The notes under the pieces are model-generated. The model worked only from the letters and a program-made list of their open reading frames with translations, was not told the DNA's origin and ran no database searches. Shown piece after piece: positions 52,639 to 61,648 of a DNA stretch of 64,000 nucleotides. Every line of letters starts with the position of its first letter. Positions within the stretch are counted from its first letter, which is position 1. The position numbers were made by a program, and so were the translations under genes. The DNA is from Candidatus Thorarchaeota archaeon. Lineage in GTDB: Archaea; Asgardarchaeota; Thorarchaeia; Thorarchaeales; Thorarchaeaceae. The stretch covers positions 1-64,000 of the forward strand of contig PRDH01000044.1 of assembly GCA_003345545.1 (NCBI GenBank), in the 5' to 3' direction.

Positions 52639-53778
52639 TCAGCGGGGGAAGTTGTCTCGCAGAAGACGAAGGTGTTGATGGACCATCTCCATTGCCTTTG
52701 GATCATCAGGAGTCTTTTCGAGATCCGTCACCAGCGTCTGCAAGAAATACTCGGGGAAGAATAGTCTTACACGAATGTCATTAAGCAGGAATAGCCACTT
52801 GTCATATTCGCCTGAGGCACCCTTTCTGCGTTTTTCTGCGACTACCCTGAACTTCTTGAGGGTTTGGATTGCCTCCTTAAGCTCCTTCGGAGGAATGCCC
52901 AGCGTGGCCTCCAGTTCAGAGATATTTGCCGGGCGTCTTCTGAGTTCGCTGAGTGTATCATAACAGTCAGGATCTGCCAGGACTTGAGCGACTGATACAG
53001 TGTCTTCAGGGGTCTTTTGCCACTCCGTCAGGAATTCCAATACTTCTGACTTATACTCCGCCGCAAGCTCAGGATCCAAAACTCCACTAGCGGACTCCAT
53101 CGCCACGAGGGGCGGGGCTCTGAAGATTTCAAGGTCCTTTATCATGAAGACACACGTTCGACCAATCTCATCGACCCATTCCGTCTTTACTAGACCAAGT
53201 TCCTCAAAGGGGGCGATGATGGAGTCAATACTAACACTCGGAAGACCTGTGACCATCTTCAACCATTCTTCAAGTTCTTCTTTTGAGATACCACCTTTCC
53301 AGAGCTTGGGAAATACAGCCCGAGAAACCTCATCAGAGAACAATCGTGCCAGACGAGACTCATCAGTCATCCCAGCAAGTCTGATGATACGTCGGTATGT
53401 GTTGTCTAGCTCATCCTGAAGCTCTGCATCAGTCAATGCAACGACAGCATTTGTCAGAGGAGTCACAATCGACGTGATAGCAGCCTCATACATCTTCGGG
53501 TCTTCCGAAGGCGTCAGCAAAAGGGATACACAGTATTGCTCTTCCTCTCTCACTATTCCAGTATAATACGAAGCAACACCATATTCCTCACCGCCAATTC
53601 GGATACTGAGTGATGAAAATCCGGCTGTGGCATCACCCATGGCGTGAGACGTGAAGATACGCATTATCTCTGTATTAAGATCTTCACGGTAGTAGTCAGC
53701 AAAATCTGCAGGTACCTTCGCCTTCAGAACTGCTCCTATCTTTGAGTCCCAATCTATAAGCAGCATCGCTACGGGCAT
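52639..53778 (-). CDS. Longin-like/winged-helix hypothetical protein
   Basis: About 379 residues from ATG 53778. The N-terminal 130 residues (VAMLLIDWDSKIGAVLKAKVP, later EEYGVASYYTGIVREEEQYC) resemble longin-like regulatory domains; the middle and C-terminal parts contain winged-helix-like segments (about residues 150-230 and 285-325, the latter with RRRPANISELEATLGIPP). The frame is open to a GTG at 53847, but a TATA box at 53848-53856 directly abuts it, so transcription should begin near 53827, and GGGAG lies nine bases before the ATG at 53778. I do not know the function; adjacency to the longin-GTPase suggests a signalling pair. Confidence 0.65.
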   Translation of the reverse strand: MPVAMLLIDWDSKIGAVLKAKVPADFADYYREDLNTEIMRIFTSHAMGDATAGFSSLSIRIGGEEYGVASYYTGIVREEEQYCVSLLLTPSEDPKMYEAAITSIVTPLTNAVVALTDAELQDELDNTYRRIIRLAGMTDESRLARLFSDEVSRAVFPKLWKGGISKEELEEWLKMVTGLPSVSIDSIIAPFEELGLVKTEWVDEIGRTCVFMIKDLEIFRAPPLVAMESASGVLDPELAAEYKSEVLEFLTEWQKTPEDTVSVAQVLADPDCYDTLSELRRRPANISELEATLGIPPKELKEAIQTLKKFRVVAEKRRKGASGEYDKWLFLLNDIRVRLFFPEYFLQTLVTDLEKTPDDPKAMEMVHQHLRLLRDNFPR

Positions 53779-53847
53779 TTCGCTTGTCTCCCAGTCCCTG
53801 GGGTTTGTTCCGCATAGAGCCAGAGCATGTACGGTTCCGGTAGTCAC

Positions 53848-53856
53848 ATATTAAAA
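53848..53856 (-). promoter_or_regulatory. TATA box of the longin-like/winged-helix gene
   Basis: Minus strand TTTTAATAT, predicting a transcript start near 53827. This excludes the GTG at 53847 as the start codon. Confidence 0.6.
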
Positions 53857-53923
53857 CCTTGTCACTAGTCGATTCGCAACCGTAATATCCTGGTATATAC
53901 AGCGCCTTAGGGGCTTAGGTATA

Positions 53924-54610
53924 TCATTCTTGTGATTGATTCTCCCTGCATTTGACTGTCTGTATTATCTCGCTGTGTATCTCAGCTACAACTGCATCGA
54001 GTGAATTCCCAGCATTAACGATTCTGAAGTTCCCACTGTCATGCTTCGCGATTTCAAGATACGCTTGGCGTACCTTCACAAGCCTGTCCAGCCGTTCGAA
54101 TTGTAGGTTTGCCCTATTCTCGCGCTTCGTTGCTCGAGCAAGTCCGACCTCGGCATCAACATCCAAGATGAAAACCACATCAGGTTCAGGAGCATGTATA
54201 TCCTCGCGATTCCTTCGCAGTATCTCCTGCCAAGGAACTCCAGTCGCTCCCGATTGATATGCACCAGTTGCAAAGAAATAGCGATCCATCAATACAAGTC
54301 TGCCAGAATCGAGGGCGGGAATTATGCGATTTTGAACATTCCATTCACGGTCTCTGATGAAAAGCTCAAGCTCTTCAGAAGGCGACAGTTCTCCTCGAGG
54401 AGACCTTGCTCTGATCTCCTTCCCCCACTGACTCTCGTTTGTAGGCTCTCTGAGCTGCAACACGTCGTAGCCTTCTTTTGTAAGACGTCTCTTGAGCCGA
54501 GAACATGCACAAGACTTGCCAGAGCCATCTATTCCCTCAAGAACGAAGAGAAATCCTCGAGGATCTCGACCAATTCTGCCTATCAAGCAATGAGTTCTCC
54601 TAGACGTCAT
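53924..54610 (-). CDS. tmk: Thymidylate kinase
   Basis: Phosphorylates dTMP to dTDP. The P-loop is EGIDGSGKS near residue 25, followed by the LREPTNESQWG segment with the catalytic Arg and DRYFFATGAYQ. The LID-like region is RATKRENRANLQFE. The first 18 residues (MTSRRTHCLIGRIGRDPR) exceed the usual N-terminus, so the true start may be the TTG at residue 9. It is leftward, 77 bases upstream of the end of the longin-like gene's promoter region, and divergent from the DUF4430 gene. Confidence 0.88.
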   Translation of the reverse strand: MTSRRTHCLIGRIGRDPRGFLFVLEGIDGSGKSCACSRLKRRLTKEGYDVLQLREPTNESQWGKEIRARSPRGELSPSEELELFIRDREWNVQNRIIPALDSGRLVLMDRYFFATGAYQSGATGVPWQEILRRNREDIHAPEPDVVFILDVDAEVGLARATKRENRANLQFERLDRLVKVRQAYLEIAKHDSGNFRIVNAGNSLDAVVAEIHSEIIQTVKCRENQSQE

Positions 54611-54737
54611 CTGGAATCCATCGAAATCTGCGCTGTTTTAGATTCTTCGGTCATGAATCACATGCTCAGATTCTATGAGAGCAATTCTTAAATTCGACAT
54701 GTTGTAGGATATGTTATCCTATCCAGTGTGATATAAA

Positions 54738-55250
54738 ATGACTGAGAAACCCGGACGAGCAATTGTACTTGTCATGGCAATCATTCTAGCCGCACTTCCA
54801 TTAGCTCCTGCGCTGCAGACGAAACTTCCAGCATCGTTGCCAGCTTCAGACATCACGCTCAGGATCGACTTTGGCAATGGAACGACTGTGACATTCAATG
54901 GACTAAATGGAACGACGGTTCTAAATGTGACCGATTCGGTAGTTGATGTAGAAACAAACTGGGCAGGGAACCTTGCCTATGTTGTTTCGATTGATGGCGT
55001 CAGTCAAGATCAGAATCATTGGTGGCAGTATTGGGTGAATGGGAACTATGCCTCTGTTGCAGCAAATTGGTATAGTCTCCAAGATGGTGACTCCGTTCTA
55101 TGGAATCGCACGGCATTCGGTTCTCAGAGCACAACATCAACAGATGTAGATAGTACCCTCATAATAGGTGGCATCCTTCTCGGAGCCGGAGGTTTGGGAT
55201 TCATGCTACTCCTCTACGTGAGGATGTCAAGGAGAGGAACAACAAGATGA
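54738..55250 (+). CDS. Membrane-anchored DUF4430 (transcobalamin-like) protein
   Basis: A 170-residue secreted protein. A signal peptide (1-27) is followed by a DUF4430 domain (about 38-130), a fold also found at the C-terminus of intrinsic factor/transcobalamin; HWWQYWVNGNYASVAANWYSLQDGDSVLW is its core, quoted here in two parts: HWWQYWVNG and YSLQDGDSVLW. A C-terminal membrane helix (142-163) and basic RRGTTR anchor it. The next two genes overlap or follow closely and one encodes an ECF-type S component. A TATA-like TTAAATT lies near 54690. Confidence 0.78.
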   Translation: MTEKPGRAIVLVMAIILAALPLAPALQTKLPASLPASDITLRIDFGNGTTVTFNGLNGTTVLNVTDSVVDVETNWAGNLAYVVSIDGVSQDQNHWWQYWVNGNYASVAANWYSLQDGDSVLWNRTAFGSQSTTSTDVDSTLIIGGILLGAGGLGFMLLLYVRMSRRGTTR

Positions 55251-56014
55251 AGAAACAGGTAATCTTTGCTACTGCAATCTTAGGGTTGATTCTAACGATG
55301 AACATCGGAGGGGAGGCCGCAACTTCTGCGGTTGAAATCTCTCCGGCGATTCAAAGCTCAACGACTGTCAACTGGAGAATAGTACGGGCGCCTCAATATG
55401 CCACCAATGCAGTTTTTTCAAATGGAGGATACTGGCAAGCTGAGGAAGATGGGGTCATGAGCTTTGCAGTGACCGATATGCAGGAAGACATCGCAGGGGA
55501 GCTTAGACTTGGAAATATGACAGTCACTACGAATGATACGATGACTGCCAAAGACCTAACACTTGGAGTCTGGGGAATCGTTGAGTTTTGGCCAGGACTC
55601 TTTATCAAGATAGGTCGTAACGAAGTACAGGAGCTCAATGATACGGCCTATGCCTCGGCCGAGCATGTCGCAGGGAACTATCTCAATGGGACCATGCTCT
55701 CATATTACGACAATCTGACTCTTGATGATATCGAACACGAGTGCATTGTATTCGAGTATCAGCAGGACCCAACAGCCGCAGGTACGCCACAGCACACAAC
55801 ATTGGTCTACAACATATCAACAGGAGTTCTTGTATATGCAAATACAAGCTACTACTTGGGGGAGTCATTCAAACCTTATGTGTTCGAGATAGAATTCCTG
55901 AGCATTGATTACACTGGCACCATGCCGGGCCTATTGATCGGTCTGACGATAGTCATGTTAGTTTCCGTAGCCGCAGTAGCACTCGTCATGATGGAGAAAA
56001 GAAAGATGTTCTAG
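55247..56014 (+). CDS. Membrane-anchored extracellular protein of unknown function
   Basis: A 255-residue protein: signal peptide (1-25), a beta-rich extracellular domain with many potential N-glycosylation sites (NMT, NDT, NGT, NLT), and a C-terminal membrane helix (231-250) ending EKRKMF. I do not recognise the domain. Its ATG overlaps the stop of the DUF4430 gene by four bases, and the ECF-S gene starts eleven bases after its stop, so all three are one operon and probably one transport system. Confidence 0.72.
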   Translation: MKKQVIFATAILGLILTMNIGGEAATSAVEISPAIQSSTTVNWRIVRAPQYATNAVFSNGGYWQAEEDGVMSFAVTDMQEDIAGELRLGNMTVTTNDTMTAKDLTLGVWGIVEFWPGLFIKIGRNEVQELNDTAYASAEHVAGNYLNGTMLSYYDNLTLDDIEHECIVFEYQQDPTAAGTPQHTTLVYNISTGVLVYANTSYYLGESFKPYVFEIEFLSIDYTGTMPGLLIGLTIVMLVSVAAVALVMMEKRKMF

Positions 56015-56025
56015 AGGATAAGTAG

Positions 56026-56607
56026 ATGGACAATCACACACAACATCATCATCTGAGTCGAAGTCGTTGGGTGGCAGTGACTGCAATAATGGCAGCTCTC
56101 GCCTTGGTAGGTAACTATGCTCTAGTTATGGTGCCGAATGTCGAGCTTGGTTCGACGGTCCTCTTTGTCACGGCATATCTCTTTGGATTGCAGATGGCGG
56201 TATGGTGTGTGTTTCTGGTATCAATCATATTTGCATTCTTCAACCCTTGGGGCCCATTCATTCCTGCAATATGGCTCGCGCAAGTCATAGGGTGGCTCTT
56301 CATGGTGACTGCTGGATGGATGATGGGAAGAACAAGAGAAGGGCAGTGGACTCGTGCGGGAATCTTGGAACTGTCATTTGTGGGAGCTATCGCTACGCTA
56401 TTCTTCGACCTTGTCACTACAATGGGGTACTCATGGTCCTTCTCTGTACCATTTGCCGTAGCACTCATCAGCCTGCTACCATTCACACTGATTCATGTCT
56501 TCTCTAACGCCATTGTATTCCCCTTAGTCGTTCCGAAACTCGATCTGGCACTGAAAAGACCGATTAGCCATATGTTAGGTCCTGAGAGCAATCGGAGCAT
56601 AGAGTAA
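56026..56607 (+). CDS. ECF-type transporter substrate-specificity (S) component
   Basis: A 193-residue membrane protein with about six helices, starting WVAVTAIMAALALVGNYA, the usual first helix of ECF S components, and with PWGPFIPAIWLAQVIGW and FSNAIVFPLV segments. S components bind a vitamin or metal and dock on a shared EcfA/EcfT module, which is not in this window. The N-terminus is His-rich (HTQHHHL). GAGGATAAG precedes the ATG. With DUF4430 upstream, cobalamin is the leading candidate, but queuosine, folate or thiamine precursors cannot be ruled out. Confidence 0.78.
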   Translation: MDNHTQHHHLSRSRWVAVTAIMAALALVGNYALVMVPNVELGSTVLFVTAYLFGLQMAVWCVFLVSIIFAFFNPWGPFIPAIWLAQVIGWLFMVTAGWMMGRTREGQWTRAGILELSFVGAIATLFFDLVTTMGYSWSFSVPFAVALISLLPFTLIHVFSNAIVFPLVVPKLDLALKRPISHMLGPESNRSIE

Positions 56608-56647
56608 AAAGAGATGTCTTCAAAGACAGGATGGAGAGTCGGATAAT

Positions 56648-57277
56648 TTGTCATGGAAGGATGAGTTCATCCGGTTGTCGCAACCGGCAGACGGTAGAGT
56701 TGCACCAGCTTTCAAGCCGTATCACGCCGCTGTGGCGCTCGTTTTGATAGGTAGGGAACAACCCCTCGGTAGATATGAGCTATGCGATAAGATGTCAATT
56801 GGCGAGGGAAGTGCAAGGACACTATTGAAGCGACTCTCAGAGGCCGGCTTGATAGAAGCTGATGGAAAACAGGGTCAGACACTCACTTCCACAGGGAAGT
56901 CACTCTTCAATCAGGTGACAAAGGATGTTCCTATTGGTAGAGTACTGGACATTCGAAGACTCGTAATGTATGAGCATGCCTATGCCAATCTTGTGAAGGC
57001 TCGTGCCCACGTGGTCACGGACGGAATCAGGCAGAGGGATGAGGCAATAATACAGGGAGGGTATGGAAAAGCCGGAGCGACAACATTCATCCAAAAGAGA
57101 GGAGACCTAGTCATGCCTCCGGATGACTATCATGTCCTTCTCGAGTACGAACAGGAAGCACTCTTGCTTATTGAGAGCCTGCGTCCTGAGGATGGGGATG
57201 CGATAGTGGTCGGTTCTGCGGGAGAACCCAATCTTGCGCGCGAGGTATCCATGGCTGCAGTGATGACTCTATTCTGA
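56648..57277 (+). CDS. DUF4443-type protein with winged helix
   Basis: A 209-residue archaeal protein. Residues 25-95 form a winged helix (GEGSARTLLKRLSEAGLIEAD, recognition helix then wing); residues 100-205 form an alpha/beta domain with a DGIRQRDEAIIQGGYGKAGATT segment typical of the DUF4443 family, whose function is not known to me. A ligand-responsive transcription regulator is a fair guess. The TTG start has GGAGAG about 14 bases upstream. It lies between the ECF-S gene and the nuclease gene, all rightward. Confidence 0.7.
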   Translation: MSWKDEFIRLSQPADGRVAPAFKPYHAAVALVLIGREQPLGRYELCDKMSIGEGSARTLLKRLSEAGLIEADGKQGQTLTSTGKSLFNQVTKDVPIGRVLDIRRLVMYEHAYANLVKARAHVVTDGIRQRDEAIIQGGYGKAGATTFIQKRGDLVMPPDDYHVLLEYEQEALLLIESLRPEDGDAIVVGSAGEPNLAREVSMAAVMTLF

Positions 57278-57284
57278 GGGTTCA

Positions 57285-58151
57285 ATGATGCAAACAGATC
57301 TCTTTGGAAATGTTCCTGAAATCGTGATTGATATTCATGAAACTGGGGGAAAATCCATCAATTCTGTGAAGCATCTCATGACTATGATGGATAAGGAAGG
57401 AATTAGATACACTATTGAAAAAATACCAATTGGGGACATTCTTGGTGCTGATGGCATTGCGATTGAACGGAAGACGGTAAGCGATCTGGTGAATACGTTG
57501 AAGGGGAGCGCTGCGGGCGTACCACGATTCACAAGACAAATGGATGCATTGTTGGAATATGAGAGACCCTACATACTGATTGAGAATATTCTCGCTATCA
57601 GGAGAGATCCGGTAAAGGGATGCGTGTACATACCATTCAGCACGAAACAGACAAAGGGAAAGCCCTTCTTTGTGACAATGGAGAGAGCTGCCTTCATCCA
57701 TCCGCATTCCCTTGATGCATTGATTCAAGGCGTAAGAGAACGGGGCATTCAGGTCCTTGAGGGATACAGCGCCCTTCATTCAGCAGGGCTTCTCTATGGA
57801 GTGCTATTTGGTGATAATGAGCGCAGAGAGCAGAAGGGGCAGCGGTTGCCTATTGTACGCACTCACAAAGGGCTTGATTCCATAAACGATGAGCAAGAGT
57901 TCTTCATCGCTGGTTTTCCTGGGGTCAACGTCATTCGAGCAAGAGACCTCCTGAAACGTTTTGAAACCCCCTTCGAGGTCATCAATAGCACAGACGAATG
58001 GGGTGAGATTGCAGGAATTGGACCAAAGACGATTGCAGCAGCAAAGAAACTGCTCCACACCAATTATGACTCCAAGATCCCTTCAGAGGATGAAGACACA
58101 TCAAAAGATAGTGTTCAGGAGGAGCACGGCCCCGACAAAAAGGTTAAATGA
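57285..58151 (+). CDS. XPF/ERCC4-type structure-specific nuclease without helicase
   Basis: A 288-residue protein. The ERCC4 nuclease domain (9-150) has VIDIHETGG and the signature ERKTVSD near residue 62; a tandem helix-hairpin-helix domain (about 205-255) has FPGVN and IAGIGPKTIAAAK. It cuts branched DNA, as crenarchaeal XPF does with PCNA. No helicase domain precedes it, unlike euryarchaeal Hef. A PCNA-interaction motif is not obvious; the charged tail ends PDKKVK. The ATG follows GAGGG seven bases upstream, eight bases after the DUF4443 stop. Confidence 0.88.
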   Translation: MMQTDLFGNVPEIVIDIHETGGKSINSVKHLMTMMDKEGIRYTIEKIPIGDILGADGIAIERKTVSDLVNTLKGSAAGVPRFTRQMDALLEYERPYILIENILAIRRDPVKGCVYIPFSTKQTKGKPFFVTMERAAFIHPHSLDALIQGVRERGIQVLEGYSALHSAGLLYGVLFGDNERREQKGQRLPIVRTHKGLDSINDEQEFFIAGFPGVNVIRARDLLKRFETPFEVINSTDEWGEIAGIGPKTIAAAKKLLHTNYDSKIPSEDEDTSKDSVQEEHGPDKKVK

Positions 58152-58213
58152 CAAGACTATTCTATGACAAAAGAATTCTACGGCAATAGAATACTCAGCT
58201 AAGGTGATGTGTA

Positions 58214-59302
58214 ATGGGAAACATTCGTGTAGCAATCGCGGGACTTGGCAACTGTGCATCGGCACTTATCCAAGGAACACACTACTACCGCAACTCAAAA
58301 GCGGAAGACGAGGTGCCGGGGTTGATGCATGTTGATTTCGGTGGTTACTTCCCGAGGGACTTCAAGTATGTTGCAGCCTTTGAAGTCAATAGAAAGAAAA
58401 TCGGTCTAGACATTGCCGATGCTATGTGGGCAGAACCAAATTGCTGCGTGATTTACGCCCGTGATGTACCAAAGACAGGTGTCAAGGTTCTTCCGGGTCC
58501 TATCTCCGATGGCGTCGCTCCGCATATGAAGGAGTCCTTCTTCACATACGATGAAAAAGAGATAGAACCAGTTGACGTGGTTGAGGAACTTAAGAAGTCT
58601 AAAGCAGATGTGCTCATCACGTACCTGCCAGTGGGTAGTGCCAAGAGCACGAGGATCTATGCTCGTGCTGCGCTGGAAGCTGGAATAGGCTATGTCAATG
58701 CAATACCCGAGTTCGTTGTTTCAGATCCCAAATCGCCAATCGCGCAGGCATTCGAGAAGAAGGGATTACCATGCGCAGGCGACGACGTCAAGAGCCAGCT
58801 GGGAGCCACAATCCTCCATAGAGTACTTGCACAACTGTTCGACCAGAGAGGGCTCATTATTGAGAACACCTATCAACTGAACATAGGAGGTAATACCGAC
58901 TTTGAGAACATGCAGGTCGAAAACAGGCTGAGCTCAAAGAGAATAAGCAAGACGGAAGCCGTGACCAGCTGCGTAGACTATGAACTGCCAACCAAGATTG
59001 GGCCGAGCGACTATGTGCCTTTCTTAGGAGACAATAAGATCTGCTATATCAGCATGAGATCAAGGTCATTTGGAAACCAACCGATTGACCTCGACCTAAA
59101 GCTCTCAGTAGAGGACTCACCAAACAGCGCTGGCGTGATCATCGATGTTGTCAGAGCCGTCAAGATAGCAATGGACCGCGGAATCGGCGGAGAGCTATCA
59201 AGCATTTCCTCGTACAGCTTCAAGCACCCAAGATATCAGATTGATGATTTTGAGGGCAGAAAGAGAGTCGATGAGTTCATCGAGGGAAAGAGAGAACGCT
59301 GA
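58214..59302 (+). CDS. ino1: myo-Inositol-1-phosphate synthase
   Basis: Converts glucose 6-phosphate to inositol 1-phosphate with NAD, for inositol phospholipid headgroups. The N-terminal AGLGNCASALIQG binds NAD; NAIPEF, GDDVKSQLGATI and NIGGNTDFENM are diagnostic. 362 residues is the usual archaeal length. AAGGTGAT precedes the ATG. It follows the nuclease gene by 62 bases. Confidence 0.95.
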   Translation: MGNIRVAIAGLGNCASALIQGTHYYRNSKAEDEVPGLMHVDFGGYFPRDFKYVAAFEVNRKKIGLDIADAMWAEPNCCVIYARDVPKTGVKVLPGPISDGVAPHMKESFFTYDEKEIEPVDVVEELKKSKADVLITYLPVGSAKSTRIYARAALEAGIGYVNAIPEFVVSDPKSPIAQAFEKKGLPCAGDDVKSQLGATILHRVLAQLFDQRGLIIENTYQLNIGGNTDFENMQVENRLSSKRISKTEAVTSCVDYELPTKIGPSDYVPFLGDNKICYISMRSRSFGNQPIDLDLKLSVEDSPNSAGVIIDVVRAVKIAMDRGIGGELSSISSYSFKHPRYQIDDFEGRKRVDEFIEGKRER

Positions 59303-59361
59303 TTTTCGATGAATAGAGATGTGAGCCAGCCCAGAGTGAATCTGGGCTGATCTCACAGAGT

Positions 59362-60510
59362 TCAGATTGCTGTGAAACTCTGTACTGCTTCTTCATCAAG
59401 CTTCTGGAGGACTTCAATGAGAAGTCTGACTGCATTCTCCACATCGTCGAAATCCAGAATCCCGTGATGAGAGTGAATATACCTCGTTGGAATCCCAAGG
59501 AACAGAGATGGTGCGCCCATTCCTGCGAGATGAATAATGCCTGCATCAGTACCCCCAACTTTCAGGAAAGCAGGTTGATGCTTGATCTCTTTCTCTTCTG
59601 CGATATCTAGCACGAATTTGCGGAGTCGAGGATTGGGAACCATCGACCCGTCTCCGGCCGATATTGAAACGCCTTTTCCCATTTTCTGCACAAGGCCTTC
59701 AACGCCGGGCGAGTCACCCGAGATGTCGACGTCCAGAGCGAATCCGACTTGGGGCTTGAGCATCTGTGATGCAGTTCGTGCGCCTCGAAGACCCACTTCC
59801 TCTTGGGTTGTGGATACGAAGTAGACTTCATTGGGGAGAGCTATCTTGTTCTCTGAGATGCGCTTGAGAGCCTCAAGAACTATGAACACTCCGATTCGAT
59901 CATCAAAAGCCTTAGCCACGCCAAGTGTCACGTCGCGGGTCTCTTCTTTGGCATCCTTATCATCTTCTTTCTTTTCTTTTCGAGTTCGCTTCATCAATCG
60001 GAAGGTCGCATGAGGTACCGCGGGGTCACCAACCTCGATACCGAGTTGCTTCACTTCTTCCGCAGAGGAACAACCAATGTCAATGAACATCTTCTCCTTT
60101 GTGACGACCTTCGCTCGGTCTTCTGGAGACAAGATGTGAGGTGGTGTGGCACCAATGACACCTATCACCTTCGCGCCACCCTTGGTGGGATTGATGACTA
60201 CCTCCTGTGACAGCAATGTCTGGTCGAACCAGCCCCCAAGCTGATAAAAGGAAAGGTATCCGTCTTTCTTGATTTCGGTAATGACAAAGCCAATCTCGTC
60301 AACGTGTCCTGCAAGCATGATTTTGGGGCCGCCCTTCCCCTTTCGGAAGATGACCGATCCCAGACCATCATGAAGAACTTCGTCAGCGTACTTCTTGCCG
60401 TAATCTTGAACAATCTTCTGAGCCTCGTGTTCGTAACCACTGGGTCCAAACGAATTACAGAGGGTCTCGAGGAATTTTAAGTCAAGTTTCAAGTCAGTCA
60501 TAGAACTCAT
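59362..60510 (-). CDS. M42-family metallo-aminopeptidase
   Basis: A 382-residue peptidase of the tetrahedral-aminopeptidase family. Metal and catalytic residues lie in AGHVDEIGF, AFDDRIG, TQEEVGLRGA, DVDISGDSP and SHHGI. A charged insertion of about 20 residues (KRTRKEKKEDDKDAKEE) occurs near residue 195. The frame is open 52 more codons upstream, into the GTPase gene, but that part is not protein-like; ATG 60510 or 60501 (MTDLKLDLKF) is the likely start. It hydrolyses peptide N-termini in the cytoplasm. Confidence 0.88.
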   Translation of the reverse strand: MSSMTDLKLDLKFLETLCNSFGPSGYEHEAQKIVQDYGKKYADEVLHDGLGSVIFRKGKGGPKIMLAGHVDEIGFVITEIKKDGYLSFYQLGGWFDQTLLSQEVVINPTKGGAKVIGVIGATPPHILSPEDRAKVVTKEKMFIDIGCSSAEEVKQLGIEVGDPAVPHATFRLMKRTRKEKKEDDKDAKEETRDVTLGVAKAFDDRIGVFIVLEALKRISENKIALPNEVYFVSTTQEEVGLRGARTASQMLKPQVGFALDVDISGDSPGVEGLVQKMGKGVSISAGDGSMVPNPRLRKFVLDIAEEKEIKHQPAFLKVGGTDAGIIHLAGMGAPSLFLGIPTRYIHSHHGILDFDDVENAVRLLIEVLQKLDEEAVQSFTAI

Positions 60511-60601
60511 CTCAAACGGTGTAATCAGTACCCAGAAACAACACGTGTCCCTTTTTGTCATTTTTGTATCAGCATGGATGTCAGGGAGCGCACAGCAAGA
60601 T

Positions 60602-61141
60602 TCACTGGAGGGTGTATTTGGCAAGCAAATAGAAGGCCTGCTCCACGTTCTGTCCAGATAGAGCACTTGTCTCTAGGTATCCTGACAGATTGTTCTCCTT
60701 CACGAAGTCAAGCGCCATCTCAGTGGTGATGATCCGATTCTCGACAAGATCCACCTTGTTTGCCAGTAGAATTATGGGAATCCTCTCACCGAGAGAGGTT
60801 TCAGTTTCCTGAATCCACTTGGGCAGCTCAATCCATGTACTCTTTCTTGTACAGTCGAACAATAGAAGAGCACCCTTGCTTCCTCGATAATAACTTCCGC
60901 GGATGAAATCGAACCTCTGTTGACCAGCCAGGTCCCAAACGAGCAGTTTTACGACGACATTGCGGCCATTCGCGGTTTCAACCTCGACAGTCTTCACAGC
61001 GAATTGCGAGCCAATAGTCACGATATACTCCTCAGAAAACTTGTGGGTGAGGAATCGGTTGACAAGTGCGGTCTTTCCACTGCCACCTGCTCCGATCATT
61101 ACGACCTTCCGCATGTAGTCAAAACCGCCGCTACTACTCAA
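60602..61141 (-). CDS. Rab/Ras-like small GTPase
   Basis: A 179-residue single-domain GTPase close to eukaryotic Rab/Ras proteins: P-loop GAGGSGKT (17-24), switch II DLAGQQRF (70-77), NKVD (128-131) and ETSALSG. All catalytic residues are present. It has no C-terminal cysteine for prenylation. The TTG start has GAGGTG five bases upstream. It is divergent from the RHH gene. Confidence 0.92.
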   Translation of the reverse strand: MSSSGGFDYMRKVVMIGAGGSGKTALVNRFLTHKFSEEYIVTIGSQFAVKTVEVETANGRNVVVKLLVWDLAGQQRFDFIRGSYYRGSKGALLLFDCTRKSTWIELPKWIQETETSLGERIPIILLANKVDLVENRIITTEMALDFVKENNLSGYLETSALSGQNVEQAFYLLAKYTLQ

Positions 61142-61353
61142 GTGTTCACCTCACCCGTTAAGGGGGTCGCATCTGCTCTGGACCATATTCGGACAGGTCA
61201 GAGTGTACACTACCTTGTTCCACCCTTCAGTGTCCTTATTCAAACTTGGATTGTCGGTATTTAGCCATTTCTGGGTTTAATGCCCTGTAGTAACTCATGT
61301 TCTAGAATCAAATGGGAGGAAGTTGGCGCGTTAGTCAACTCGGGCCGAATCAG

Positions 61354-61360
61354 TTTATAT
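61354..61360 (+). promoter_or_regulatory. TATA box of the RHH gene
   Basis: TTTATAT, about 47 bases before the ATG at 61401, giving a leader of some 17-20 bases that contains GAGGT. Confidence 0.6.
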
Positions 61361-61400
61361 CGTGTCGTACGGGCTCAGCACGTGCAGTGAGGTACAGAAG

Positions 61401-61586
61401 ATGCAACTAGTGACAGTCAAGATGAGCGAGATCTATGTAAGCGGGCTCGACAAGCTCGTTGAGATTGGCATGTACCCATCAAGAAGCGAAGCAATCAGAG
61501 TAGCAATCAGAGACCTCTTGCGACGTGAACTCTGGCCAGAAAACGGTAGCCCACTTACCGAGGAGAACAAGTCAGAGGAGCAATAA
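61401..61586 (+). CDS. Ribbon-helix-helix DNA-binding protein
   Basis: A 61-residue protein of the CopG/NikR N-terminal type: a VTVKMSEIYVSGLDKLV strand-helix and MYPSRSEAIRVAIRDLLRREL second helix. It probably binds DNA as a dimer. The ATG at 61401 is set by GAGGT eight bases upstream; the frame extends 13 codons further without a site. It may control the ABC operon starting 63 bases downstream or the divergent GTPase; neither is shown. Confidence 0.85.
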   Translation: MQLVTVKMSEIYVSGLDKLVEIGMYPSRSEAIRVAIRDLLRRELWPENGSPLTEENKSEEQ

Positions 61587-61621
61587 TAGGGGTCCCATGC
61601 CCACAATACACATTAGGAAAC

Positions 61622-61629
61622 ATATTAAG
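61622..61629 (+). promoter_or_regulatory. TATA box of the FtsX/ABC operon
   Basis: ATATTAAG, centred about 24 bases before the ATG at 61649; no ribosome binding site precedes that ATG, so the transcript is probably leaderless. Confidence 0.5.
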
Positions 61630-61648
61630 TCAAAGTCACAGTCACCAT

